Assembly (NCBI GenBank): GCA_026008535.1
Contig: BRKX01000018.1
Location: 20,158,088 to 20,222,087, forward strand
Reading direction: 5' to 3'
Length of the DNA stretch: 64,000 nt
DNA from: Perilla frutescens
Lineage: Eukaryota > Streptophyta > Magnoliopsida > Lamiales > Lamiaceae
Shown in pieces: positions 33,447 to 45,270 of this stretch. The position numbers were made by a program, and so were the translations under genes. Position 1 is the stretch's first letter. Every line of letters begins with the position of its first letter. Below the pieces are notes generated by a model. It made no database searches, had not been told where the DNA came from, and was given only the letters and a program-made list of their open reading frames with translations.

Positions 33447-34989
33447 TTTGAATGCAATAGATTTTAAAATTTTAAAAAAGATAAATAGTATTGATATTTT
33501 TATCTGGCAATGAGACAACTCCAAGGAATGGTGATGTCATTTTGACTATGATAGTAAATAGCTAATATGAATTTATACAAAATTATAAGGAACTGAATAT
33601 AAATTAAATAGCATTTTTGAATTAAAATCTTTGGGCGGTCGCTATACTATACTTTTGTGTATATATATATTTTTTAAGATAGAAATTAATCTATTAAATT
33701 ATTATAAATCTAGTTCTTATTTTTTAGGTTATAGTTGATGGTTGTTCCAGAATTCCATCATATCTACTATAAATATGAATGTGAGAGTTTCCTCTCATCC
33801 AGTTCCTTGCGAATAAAAGGATTCAAAATTGAATTTCGATTAATTTGAATAACTATTAATTAGGATATTTTTATAAAAAAATTAAGCGGCAAAGTCGTAG
33901 CCCTATTTGCTATTGAAATTGAACAGGGTCCCAATCCCCCTTCTTTCGTTGAAGAGACATGTGTCCATGCATCTGAAGTAAACCCTTGTTTGCGTATCTC
34001 CCCTTCCCAAATGAAATTCCGCCTCACAGCTTCAAAGCAAATGTTAATTCTTTAGAATTATTCTAATTAAGAGATACATTTAAATATATAATATATCATA
34101 CATGCATGCTTCACGTTTAATCATCAATATTCGCCATTTAGATTAAATCGTAAATGAAAACAAAAACCACAAAGAAAATATAACATGAGTTATCTACAAG
34201 TAATGAATGCAAAAATATAAATTTCATGAAAGATAACATTATATTATATTATATTATAAAAAATCATCTAATTGTCCATGTAGAAATAAAACATGGACAA
34301 TTAAGCTCTATAATTTGATACAATAAAATGTAAATTAATTTAGTGTAGTTATATATAGTTTATAGCCAATTTTTACAATTAATTGTTAATTAGATTATGG
34401 TGATATATTTTTTTATGTTTACTACGAACATATGGTATAGATCCTTCAAACTTTACAATCACATATTAAATATTTCTTTCAATAAATAAATGATATACAA
34501 TACAATATAAAAAAGTGGATTATATTGATCCGTGTAAACATATATTGGGTAATATTATTTACAAATAGAATAAAATACTACAATATGATAGTTATATATT
34601 TTATATAATTTTAAGGTAATAAATATTTATTTATTCGCACAGACGTATATATCACATATTCAAAGTATATATATGTTTGATTGTATATAAACATACTATG
34701 TACATATATACATATATTATACTCCGTAAAATAATATATGATTTCCGCATTAAAAATATCTTAGAGTCGACTCAATTGATTGAGGTATATATATATATAT
34801 ATATATTACCGTATCTGATTAGCTGAATTTCAATCACTAATTAAAGGATTTTTTTTCTATATTGATTATGAGGATAATACGGTTAAAAACTAATTGATTA
34901 ATTAAAAAACAACCTACATTCGTATTTAAAATACCGAAAACACACAAATTGGAATCCACGTATTTAAATTGACAAAAAATCGACAATCG
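33447..34989. other. AT-rich intergenic stretch without a gene
   Basis: Mostly A/T runs and short (TA)n tracts (for example about 34784-34806). No conserved coding sequence, RNA gene or complete element was recognised. Confidence 0.5.
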
Positions 34990-35535
34990 ACATGAAATCG
35001 GCCCCTAAATCATGAAATCGTTCGAGTTTAGAAGCCTAACCTGTTGAAATTCGATAGCCCAAGGCTCAAATTGCTCCATTGCTCGAGATCTGTCAAGTCC
35101 TGCTCGAGATCGGCGAATGCTTTCGTGAAAAAATTGCAAGGTCGACGACGGTATTCGTGAGGAAAATTTGAATGTGGATCGGCTGGCTCGTGAGGAAAAT
35201 CTCAGTTGGGAACGGTCTGGCTCGTGAGGAAATATTCTCACAGTTGGATTTTGTTTTGTTTTTTGTTCAATTTCGTGTGTATACAGTACCAAATACACAC
35301 CCGTGATAAAAATTCTCACAGTTGGCGTTTGTTTTGTTTTTATTTCACTTTCGTGTGAATGCTTTCCAATCTCAAATTTTAGTCAAAGGAATATTTGGAC
35401 TGGGCCCACCTTTTAGTAAGGGTATTTAAGACAACGAAGAAAAATTTGAATAAAAAAGAATGCTTTATGAATGTGGGCTAAAAAAAAGATTGTTATTTCA
35501 ACTTTGAATAATTTGTTCCATTTACACAATTTTTA
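34990..35535. repeat. Remnant related to the end of the 39-45 kb MULE
   Basis: GCTCGTGAGGAAAATCTCA, GTGAGGAAATATTCTCACAG and CGTGATAAAAATTCTCACAG repeat the CGTGA...TCAC pattern of the MULE arrays. The stretch at 35455-35515 (ATGAATGTGGGCTAAAAAAA) parallels 45205-45265 (ATGAAAGTGGGCTAAAAAAG) in the same orientation. The open frame at 35005-35319 is not convincing. Confidence 0.45.
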
Positions 35536-36899
35536 ATGGCCATTGGCTTTTATACATGAACCAGTTTTATAGACACGCGTTGTGTGGGCGTGGTGAAATA
35601 TGAGACGACATTATTTAGTTGAAATTGATGCCTCACGTATCTCATGAATATTTAAAACTTCGTATTATAAAAAATTCCAGTATCCTATAGAGACATGGAG
35701 TTGTACACTAAAATAAAGGTATAAACAAAAGATACACACACGCACAAATTTGTATTTATATATAGAATTCAAATAAAAATAATTGTAATTAACATACAAA
35801 ATAGTAAATGGAGTACCATGTAGACGACAAACCAATATAGTATAGGATGCAAAAAAAAAAAAAAAATCTCTAAAATATAAATATGAATTTTGAATTTGAG
35901 TTTCAAAATCGGATTAATTTCAATTTTTTTAGGGTTCAATATTTTTCATTGTAAAAATTCATAAATTCAGTATAAATAAAACAAACTAATTTTTCACACC
36001 ATTCATGAAAAGATATTTTTGGAAGCAATATTAACAGTAGCTACTTTATTTTAATATATAGTAATAGAAATTTGAAATGACTCCAAATTTTTAAAATTTG
36101 AATTTCACCTATAATGAATATACTAATTAATTGTATATATGACATTTGCTTAAATATTAGAACTATATATTTTTAAGATTTCTCAAATCTTAAAATCATC
36201 TAATATATGCTTTATGAAATTAAAGTTTATGTAACAAAAGATTAGAAGCATTTAGGACTGGTATGTTCGCGAAAATAAAGAATTAAGACCTTTTATTGGC
36301 CCATTTATATCTTAAGATTCAGGATTTCGGGTTTCCCCTCTTTTGGACTCTATAACGGCAAGGACTTGCATACACTTGTATATAAGTTTTATATATGACA
36401 AATATTTTTTAGTACTAGAGATGATAATTTTCAGTATTGGGATGATATGTTTTCAATTCAAAAAATGTATTAATAATTACAAAAACGAGACCGTTTTTTC
36501 TTTTATATAAAAGATTAACAGTAATTTACTGTAAAATAAAATGTGATATTTTACAGTATTAGAAGTGATATCTTCGAGTGATATTTTTCAACATTAAATA
36601 ATACTTTTTTCCCATGTGATATATCATATAAGATTAACATACAACTTGGGTACGGAAGACCAACCGTACCCCTCATTAACTATCATCTCTACCCATATAT
36701 ATATATGTATAGACATAATACTAAAACATAAATCTTGTCTCATTAATTTTTACTTAAGTATTTCTTAACAAAATTTAAGAAATAAGTCATAAACTAATAA
36801 ATGGTGATGAAATGAAATAGAGAATCTGGTTTGGCAGGATATTAACTATATCCGTTCTTGCATGTTTGTAATCTCTAACCTCTCTACCTACCAAAAACC
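35536..36899. other. Upstream region of protease gene 2
   Basis: AT-rich. At about 36365-36640 are repeated TTTTYAGTATTR and GTGATATTTT words similar in style to the MITE at 49.1-49.5 kb (GGACTTGCATACACTTG near 36361). The nearest TATA-like sequence to the gene is ACTATATCC at about 36846; a stronger CATATATATATATG lies near 36694, about 200 bp before the ATG. Confidence 0.4.
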
Positions 36900-38315
36900 A
36901 TGGCCCTCGTCAAAAAATTTCTTACATGTTTAATCTTCTCTCTCATGTTTATCCCTTCTTCTTCTTCTGATAAACACTTCCAGTTTCTCGACGTCTCTGG
37001 TTCACTACAGCATGCACGCCAAGTTCTCTCTCGAAATTTCCCTCACACAACTCCTACGACCATCCAGCAACCACACCCGCGCCTCAGCTATTCGCGATCG
37101 GCACTCCCTCTCATTTCTCGCTCCTCTCTCCCTGCTTCCAACTCCGACGACAACTACACCTCCCTCACTCTCTCCCGCCTCGCCCGCGACCAAGCCCATG
37201 TCCGTTCCCTCCTCTCCAGGCTCTCTTTTTCTCTCTCTAAACATTCAAACCACCTGGAATCCCCCGTCATCTCCGGACTCAAGCAGCAGAGCGGCGAGTA
37301 CTTCGTCCGGATCGGCATCGGCACCCCCGCGGCGGAGTTCTACATGGTTATGGACACCGGAAGCGATGTCAGCTGGCTCCAATGCCGCCCCTGCGTCCAA
37401 TGCTACCAACAATCCGATCCGATTTTCAATCCGTCGGCGTCTTCCACTTACGCGCCTCTCTCCTGCCTCTCTCGCCGGTGTATCGCCCTCGACTCCCCCG
37501 CCTGCTTCGCCGGAAGATGTGGTTACCAGGTTATCTACGGCGACGCTTCCTTCAGCGTCGGCGAATTCGCCGCCGAAACCATCTCTTTCGGCTCCAACGT
37601 TTCAGTCCCCAACGTGGCCATCGGCTGCGGCCACACCAACGGAGGCCTCTTCTCCGGCGCGGCGGGCTTGTTTGGCCTCGGAGGAGGCGCCTTGTCTCTC
37701 CCTTCTCAAATGAAAGCGACGTCGTTCTCCTACTGCTTGGTGAACCGTGACTCGAACGCGTCGTCCACTCTGGACTTCAACTCAACTCAGCCCGCCGACT
37801 CAGTCGAGGCGCCACTGCTTACCAACTCGTTCGTAGACACCTACCGCTACGTGGGCCTCAGCGGCATCAGCGTCGGCGGAGAGCCGGTGAAGTTCCCGTC
37901 GTCTCTTTTCGAAATCGGAAGAGACGGCAGGGGCGGGGTGATCGTCGACTCGGGCACGACGGTGAGTCGGTTGCGGAAGGAGGTGTACTTTCCGGTGAGG
38001 GACGCGTTTAGGAAGATGAGCCGGAACTTGTCGTACGCCGGCGAGTATTTGCTGTTCGACACGTGCTATGAGTTGTCTTCGCTGTCGGAGGTGAGGGTTC
38101 CGGCAATGTCGTTTGAGTTTGCCGGGGGGAAGAGGCTGGCGCTGCCGGCTAGCAACTACATGATTCCGGTGGAGAGCGGCAGCAGGAAATTCTGCTTTGC
38201 ATTTGCGGGGACGTTGGGGTCGCTGTCGATCATCGGTAATGTGCAGCAACAAGGCATGCGGGTAACTTATGATCTCGCCAACAAATATATTGCTTTTAGC
38301 CCAAACAAATGCTAG
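36900..38315 (+). CDS. Aspartyl protease, A1B family, ASPG1-like (gene 2)
   Basis: This is a single-exon gene of 471 residues. It has a signal peptide (about residues 6-22), a pro-segment to about residue 120, then the two catalytic lobes with D152 in MDTGSD and D350 in VDSGTT and flap tyrosine Y213. It is alignable end to end with gene 1, including SGEY, WLQC.PC, IGCGH.N.GLFSG, FSYCLVNRDS, IIGNVQQ and the C-terminal AFSPNKC, so the two are paralogues facing away from each other about 10.7 kb apart. The flap reads YGDAS instead of the usual YGDGS seen in gene 1, which may alter substrate access. The ATG context (ACCATGGC) is strong. It is likely a secreted endopeptidase; the substrate is unknown. 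There are no frameshifts or stops. Confidence 0.95.
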   Translation: MALVKKFLTCLIFSLMFIPSSSSDKHFQFLDVSGSLQHARQVLSRNFPHTTPTTIQQPHPRLSYSRSALPLISRSSLPASNSDDNYTSLTLSRLARDQAHVRSLLSRLSFSLSKHSNHLESPVISGLKQQSGEYFVRIGIGTPAAEFYMVMDTGSDVSWLQCRPCVQCYQQSDPIFNPSASSTYAPLSCLSRRCIALDSPACFAGRCGYQVIYGDASFSVGEFAAETISFGSNVSVPNVAIGCGHTNGGLFSGAAGLFGLGGGALSLPSQMKATSFSYCLVNRDSNASSTLDFNSTQPADSVEAPLLTNSFVDTYRYVGLSGISVGGEPVKFPSSLFEIGRDGRGGVIVDSGTTVSRLRKEVYFPVRDAFRKMSRNLSYAGEYLLFDTCYELSSLSEVRVPAMSFEFAGGKRLALPASNYMIPVESGSRKFCFAFAGTLGSLSIIGNVQQQGMRVTYDLANKYIAFSPNKC

Positions 38316-38354
38316 CTTTCAACTTTCAATCCTTTCCTTTTTTATATTTTATTA

Positions 38355-38420
38355 TCTGTATCTATATAATATATAATAACAACACCGTGATTATAATTAG
38401 AAAATTTTCATTTTCCCGCC
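38355..38420 (+). mobile_element. Helitron 5' end, 40 bp after protease gene 2
   Basis: A|TCTGTATCTATATAATATA followed within 70 bp by TTTTCCCGCCCATTTGCAT matches the 5' end layout of the complete Helitrons (TCTATATTTATATCTAA... TTTTTCCCGCCC). The 3' end is not identified, so the element is truncated or interrupted. Confidence 0.5.
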
Positions 38421-38819
38421 CATTTGCATCTTCTGAAAACGGAAATGTAATCTTATGTATATTATATATTTAATTAGTTATTTTTTTCCATGTAAAATCC
38501 TAAATATTTATATATTGTATATCCATTATTTTTTTTCCATAAATTATCTTCACCTACTTAATCAAATTATGTCGCCAATTATATATTAGTGTATTTATTT
38601 GTGGATCAATACATATTGGTTACACGGTGAAGAATTATTTTTTTCTACAATTACATAGATGTTCTTACATGGACAAAATTCATTATTGTGTATCAATGTA
38701 TCCTAATGAAAAATATATCCATTATATTTTATATATGTCTTTATGTTATATCAATTTTAGAAATTTATTTTATAGATTTATAGAAAATAAGAATATAAAA
38801 CGTACATACAGACACACAA

Positions 38820-38890
38820 TCTATATCTATATTATATCTAAAAGTAAGATAGTCACTCTTAATAGTAAGTCCAAGTTTTCCCGCTCATTT
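38820..38890 (+). mobile_element. Second Helitron 5' end
   Basis: A|TCTATATCTATATTATATC, then GATAGTCACTC and TTTTCCCGCTCATT, closely follow the first 70 bp of the complete copies. It lies 465 bp after the previous 5' end. The 3' end was not found. Confidence 0.6.
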
Positions 38891-39949
38891 ACATTTACTA
38901 GAAACAGAAAATATAGCATAAATTGCATAATAATTATTTATATTAATTAATTGATTAGATGGTTGAAAAATCATCGCCCACAAATCCGCATATGTTGATT
39001 TATATACAGTAAATAATGTATATATAGTTAGGATTCAATAATTGAATAAATCGGATATGTAAATATTAAAAAATTACCATAATTAATATATTTACATCCG
39101 TTTGCTATATATGATCATTGATTGAATAATTTGGTTGAGATTATATAAAACCCTCCATTGCCTTAATTATATAACGTGAATTAAATATTTAAATAATCTA
39201 TATATTCATCAACCTATTATTCTATAGATACGCAGTATATTGAATCAAATGATGTGTTTTAAATTAACCATATGATAATTGTACAAAGTAAATCCAAAAC
39301 ATCCAAATTTAGCATTTCATGCCCATCTATAAATAGTTGCATCCTATCGATTCTTACATCCATCATTGATGTACAAGAAATAAAAGTCATGTAGAAGAAG
39401 AACACGACGCTCTTCAGAAGTTGTAGAGCAGTGATGTAGAAGAAGAACACGAGGACTCTCTCTACGTTGCTTGAGTTTTGATTTTATTTATTTTTTTAGT
39501 AGATTGTAGTTGGCTTTAGATTATTTGGCTGTACTAATTTTTATTTTATTTATTTTAATGCATGTTAGTATACATTGAATAGCAATGTGTTAATTTTAAT
39601 ATTTTGTTTTGTCCATTTACGATGGGGCAAATTCGATCATTTTCTGTTAATTGTATGCGTGTATGTCGTTTTGATGTTTGAAAATTTAGAAAAAATCGTG
39701 TTGGATTTAATGTTTTATACTTTTGCAATATCATGTTACAATCTAGCTATCAAATACAAATAGAACTCGTGAAAAAAATGTAAAATATGATTCTCACATC
39801 TTAGTTCATCAGATTATATGTTTGAATTTTGAGAATATGCTTGAATGTTAATTGGAAAGTTACGAAATTGGTAGAATTTGGATTTTGAATCGTGTTTTTT
39901 TTATCTATGAATTCTGGAATTTGAATTTCTGCCGATAGTTTGAGCGTAG

Positions 39950-40250
39950 CAGAGATCTCGTGATAATATTTTGATATGATAATGATTTCATGAGTATATA
40001 TACTCACGAGAACTAATCTCGTGACAAAATATTCTCCCGAGAACTAATCTCGTGACAAAATATTATCATGAAAATGTGCTCAAAAATTAATTTTTTTTAA
40101 AATTTGTCATGCTTACTTATTATCACGAGAGTAGATTTCGTGAGTATATATACTCACGAAATGAATCTCGAGACCAAATATTATCACGAGAAGCACTTTC
40201 GTGAGTATATTTACACACGAAAATTATGCTCACGATTTTTTTTTATTTTG
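39950..40250. repeat. CGTGA/TCACG palindrome array, left side of MULE
   Basis: The sequence contains the perfect 20-bp palindrome CGTGAGTATATATACTCACG at 40139-40158, near copies at 39989-40008 and about 40200-40220, and several CTCGTGACAAAATATT words. It ends about 140 bp before the DUF1985 open frame. Its motif matches the array at 44.2-44.6 kb, on the far side of the same element. Confidence 0.75.
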
Positions 40251-40388
40251 TTATGCTTTCGGTTTTTTATGTTATAATTGATCTTTGAGGAATTTTCAGC
40301 ATGTTCATATCTTAAGCATGATTGATTAGTTTTAATTTAATTATATTTGTGTTTTATTGTTAATTTTTTGTTTATTCTTTTAAAAAAT

Positions 40389-41911
40389 AGCGTGAATGAG
40401 TGTGGAGAAGAGAGGCTTTACATAACATCACATGCGGGGTCAATTTATACTGGAAGGACAATATGAGTGTAATTAGGGAAGTATTACAAGTGATTAGTAG
40501 TGGGCCCGAACTATTCGAACAGTTTAGGAGAGAGTTGTGTTTTGGGCATTTGATAGATTTTGTGGGCGGAAACAGTTGTAACAATGTTTTACAAGCATTG
40601 TTGAGTAGGAATGTGATCATTGACGGTGTAGAGGAGCACGATATTTGGTTTCGGGTTGGAGAAACCAATATTAGATTTTCTCCGAGTGAGTTTGCTCTGG
40701 TGATTGGACTGTAGTTCGGGGGATCTGATTTTGATTCGTCTGCATCATATGAGATTCCAAGAAGATCATTTTATTCTCGTGAGTTGAACAAGACACCTCT
40801 GAGAGTGAAGGACCTATTTGAGAGGTTTATGACCTATTCACTAGGAGACGACCTCATGGATTACGTCTTGGTCGCCAATGTACTGTTCATGCACACCTTG
40901 ATCTTTGGATATGATCAGACACACAAGATAGATGACTGGGTATGGGTCTTAATCGAGGATCAGGATTGATGGAACTCATTTCCATGGGGAGCCTTGACGC
41001 ATTGTATGAGTTCGGTACCGTCTACTGAGGTGGAACTGAGAAGAAAATTCAAGAAGACGGAGGAAAAAGAAAGATTGTCTTATCATTTCTATGGACCGGT
41101 GTGGGCTCTACTGGTATGAATCTCAATTTTGTCACGATTATGACTATAATCTTATTTTATCGAATATAATTTGATCAATATCTTATTCTACAGATGTGGG
41201 CATATGAGGCCTTACCTCGACTAGGTGCACATTGTGCACATGTTTCATCATCAGCCGCATTGCCCAAGTGTTTGAAGTGGGCCTTTTAGATGAAGAATGC
41301 GCGTCTGGGCACATTGTTTTCTAATGAGGTAAACATTTATTTTAAAGAACGTGTGTTTTATTGATTGTTTTAAGTGTTTCTAATCAATTATTTACCATTT
41401 GCAGCAATTATGCTTCATATATTTACAGCCGAGTGAGCATGAGATGGCCAGTCCAAATTACAGAAGTGTCTTGCTCGGTGATTATATGGGCGTGACGTAT
41501 GAGGCACAGCGCAATAAGAGGATGAAGCCCACTTATCGAGAGCTGGCTAGAGCCCATCAGCATAGAGCTCCCTCTCTCCTGAGAGCTCTCTCTCACTCCA
41601 GGCGATCTGGGAGTTGTATTCCTCACACGTGTGCAGATACGGGTGTAGTTGAGTCATCCAAAAGACGACGGGCTCACCCTACAGAGAAGCGTCCTAGACT
41701 GGCCACTCCCACATCTAGCACTAGTGAGGATCACCAGTGCTGCAAGCATGCCGGGCAGATGCGAGAAGTGGCACGTTAAACAGGCGAGGAGATGCTCCGT
41801 ATTATGCATGAGCGTGATGAGGAGCGTGAGAGGGCACGCAGGCAGGAGTACGATGACATGTTTCATAAACTGAGGGATTTCGTTAAGGACCTGCTTGGGG
41901 AACTGATTTAG
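40389..41911 (+). pseudogene. DUF1985 gene of a Mutator-like element, broken
   Basis: There are three exons with GT...AG borders: to 41113, 41194-41328 and 41405-41911. Exon 1 carries DUF1985 (FRRELCFGHLIDF, RFSPSEFALVIGL, then WNSFPWG); exon 2 starts MWAYEALPRLG; exon 3 ends in a charged coiled-coil-like tail (HERDEERERARRQEYDDM). It parallels the pseudogene at 10.5-13.4 kb, but no ULP1 protease domain follows. In-frame stops are TAG at 40712-40714 (the other copy has Gln there), TGA just before WNSFPWG, TAG in exon 2 and TAA at 41777. The reading frame is otherwise conserved, so inactivation looks fairly recent. It is convergent with the transposase at 42.1-44.2 kb and was probably part of the same element. 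Its native role in the element is unknown. Confidence 0.75.
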
Positions 41912-42105
41912 GAGGGCAAACTCTAAATGAAGACGAGACCGTCCATTCCTCCTGATGTGGCACTGAACAAACACGATCATGATATGCAAGACAAAGTGTA
42001 ACTTACTTGTAATGCAATTCCACATAATCATATATGTCATGTCCAACACTCATGTTACAATAGTTCAAGTGTGTTATTAAAAAACCATAACGATCAAAAC
42101 AATAG

Positions 42106-44190
42106 TCATAGAAGTACGGTACCGAATAGCAGCTGCTGCATGAGAACAAAGGAGTTGATCAAGCTGGAATTCACCACATTCACATGTTTCATTTGAAGGT
42201 CAACGAGGAAGCTCTTATCGTTATTCTGCATTTTGAACAAATTTGCATTATGGCCTCGAACAACATATACCATACTTATCTCCACTTGTTTGTAAAGCTT
42301 CTTGTAAGCCTCTTCTGTGAGTATATGATCTCTCGACACTGTCTTCACACGTCTCTCATCAAACCACTTCTCTATCACATCTCTCACAACCTCAATTAGA
42401 GAACATATGGGCAATCTTCTAGCCCACAACAAATGGGCATTGAAACAATCAGCTATATTTGATGTCATGAAACTGTAACGACGAGCATTGTGACCGAGCC
42501 CAACGATGTACCCCTATACTCAGTAATGTATTGTAAACTTCTGGTCGAGTTGAGGAGATCATCGATAAATATTTTAAAAACTTCTCTTCTTTGTATGCAA
42601 ATGCAGCACTTTGAATATAGAAATCACATGATGACCTGCTCGAGCTAGATTCTTCGCTATGTGGTAATAGCACAGTCCATGGATGGCAGCAGGATACACT
42701 GCCTTAACAGCATTCTTGATGCTCACATGTTGGTCTGAAATTATCACCAAATCATCACGATCTCCAAAAGCCCTCTTAAACCGATCCAAGAACCATGTCC
42801 AGGCTGCATCATTCTCAATAGGACCCACACCAATGACAAGAGGGAAACACTTCTCATTACCGTCTTTTGTCACAGCGACGAAAAGAATACCCTTGGTCTT
42901 TCCCCTCAAATGAGTGTCGTCAATGACGATAACTGGACGCATACATAATCTGAATGCCGCTCTACAAACTCCCAGAGTAATAAATGTGTACATGAAACGA
43001 TCATCACCATCAGTCTCCAAATAATAAATCGTATCGGGATTGCACCTCTTCAACATCTCTAAATATGCGGGCAATATAGCGAACGACTGATCATGAGAAC
43101 CGTAAACCAGCTCTATTGCGAGATTCCTAGCTCGCAATGCAACACTATACTTAACCTCAATGTCATACTCCCTCAATAGCTTAGCGATCATTGCTCTCGG
43201 CCTTAGGATAGAACCCTCATCTAGGATTCTCTTCTTAAAGAAATCAGCAATAACCTGAGAGGATAACTTCCGTGGCGCATTACGTATTAGGTCCAACCGA
43301 CATGCATGATTATCATCTAGTTTAGTCACTATCCACAAGCCACTCTTAGCACGTGCCACTAATTCAAAAGAGCAAGTCTCGTTCTGCTTGCAAATAACTA
43401 TTAGTCGACTTTTGCTTGAACGTGACACCAAATATTCCACTTGACGCTGCATATGCCATTTTCCCACAGCAATCACCAAATATTTCTTCTTCGAGAAAAT
43501 CTTTCCCACTACTAGTTCATCAGTATTAGTCGAGCATGGGTCATCCTCTACCACTGCTAGTGCATCATCAACGTGGGCCACATGAATCGACCAATGTCCA
43601 AGGGGGGGAAACTCTACATTAGGAGTCTCAACATCAGGAGCAACATCCTCGGATGAGAAGTTATGAGGCCCACCATGCTGGATAATATTCACAAACTCAT
43701 CGTTATGCCCTGGCTCGCGAATCCATTCACAAAATTCAGCAATTTGCTTACGATGAACTTCACTTTCATAGTCCTCATCATCATCGTCGTCGTCATCTTC
43801 ATCATCATCATCGTAGGGCAGATTATCAAGACTATCATCTCCAATTGGGTCGTCATTATCATCATTTGACGGCATTACTATTGGAGTTTGTTGAATTAAT
43901 TTCTCGATAACGTATAAAATGGGCTCATCTTGCTCCTGGACTAAACGAGTTAAGTCAACATCCGTTTTCAAGAGTCCTTTTAGTGTCCTCCCCATCAATG
44001 ATCTCGTCAGATAACTCAGTGTATAACTTATACTTGTTGGAGAGGTTTCCATAAAATCGTGGATTTCTTCTACCAATTTATCACAAGATAAATTGTCAAA
44101 TGGAAGGTACACGAGTTGATCTTCAACATCTACATACTCCGATCTCTCCCATCTACCACTATGTCGGACGATAATACATTGCCAAGACAT
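42106..44190 (-). pseudogene. MuDR-type transposase with SWIM finger, frameshifted
   Basis: The minus-strand protein starts MSWQCIIVRHSGRW at the ATG at 44190, directly after an AG that may be an acceptor. It then has an acidic linker (a run of Asp), a MuDR DNA-binding region (FSKKKYLVIAVGKWHMQRQV, with ETCSFEL), and the MULE transposase core with PVIVIDDTHLRGK and DDLVIISDQHVSI, ending HGLCYYHIAKNL. The frame then shifts near 42640 (continuing FAYKEEKFLKYLSM), again near 42510 (GLGHNARRYSFMTSNIADCF) and again near 42190, where the SWIM zinc finger CECGEFQLDQLLCSH is readable. With three frameshifts the enzyme is dead, but every domain is still recognisable. It is the cut-and-paste transposase of the element that also carries the DUF1985 gene. 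Confidence 0.85.
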
Positions 44191-44240
44191 CTGCAAATCA
44201 ACAATAAAGAGTGGTTAAAGTTATTTAAAAAATAAATAAA

Positions 44241-44600
44241 ATCGTGATTGTCACGGTTTAATGATCTCATGACAATTATTGTCACGGTTGAGTCTTCTCG
44301 TGACAATTATTGTCACGGTTGAGTCTTCTCGTGACAATTATTGTCACGATTAATCTTCTTGTGACAATAATTGTCACGGTTCAATCCTTTTCGTGACAAT
44401 AATTAAAATTTATTAAAATTAAATTTTTCTCACGAAAAGAAGGCATTATTTCGTGACAATATTTTCGAGAGCATATTATAGTCACAACTCATGAGACAAC
44501 AATTTCGTGTCAATATTGTCACGAATTCATGTCATCTCGTGTCAATTATTGTCACGAAAAGGCTTGAACTGTGACAATATTGTCACGAAATTACTGATTT
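44241..44600. repeat. 31-bp tandem array of TGTCACG palindromes, right side of MULE
   Basis: GTCACGG cores occur at 44250, 44281, 44312, 44343 and 44373, a period of 30-31 bp, each within CGTGACAATTATTGTCACG, a near-perfect palindrome. Degenerate copies continue to about 44595 (TCGTGTCAATATTGTCACGA). It begins about 50 bp upstream of the transposase start. Known MULE and other transposases bind sub-terminal repeats; that this is a binding array is my inference. Confidence 0.85.
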
Positions 44601-45179
44601 TCTAAAATTATTACACGTTTATGCTAATCTTCTAAAATCATCCAAGTATACAAATTCATGTTAATCTACCACAAAATATGCAAATCTACAACCATCGATG
44701 CATATATAATCTTTCAAACATTACAAAAAAACATTTTCTTACAACTTCAATAACCATTAATACAATTATTATGAAATTATCATAAATTACTTAAAATTTT
44801 ATAAAAACATTTAAACCCGAAAATTTCGAACAACTTCACGATGAGAAAAATAAAAAAACGCACCTCAAACAAATTCAAAGGGGGCTCGACGTCAATTTCT
44901 CAAAGAAATTTGAGCTGCTCGAACTTGGTTTCTTTTTGTTGTAAATGGCGTAATTTTTTGTTTTTTTATTAACATGTGTTATTTAATGCATGCAACAACT
45001 AATTTCAACCCCCTTTCCCAGTATTCAATTGGTCTTATTTTTGCCATTTAAAAAAAAATCTGCCACAACACACATTAATCGGTCAACAAATCAATGGGTC
45101 CCAGGATTTTTTTAAAAAAAAAATAAACAAATGAGACAAGAAAAAGGGGGATTGACTTTTCCAAAAAGTAATGGTATAA

Positions 45180-45270
45180 GAGACTTTTACACTATTTCTT
45201 GAATAGAAAAGAATTGGTTATGAAAGTGGGCTAAAAAAGAAGTTGTTATTCTAGTTTTGACTACTTTGAT
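45180..45270. mobile_element. Possible right end of the 39-45 kb MULE
   Basis: GAAAGTGGGCTAAAAAAGAAGTTGTTATT resembles 35460-35520 in the same orientation, beside another CGTGA-type remnant. It probably marks the outer part of this element family. An inverted partner on the left side of the element was not found, and no 9-bp duplication could be read. Confidence 0.35.
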
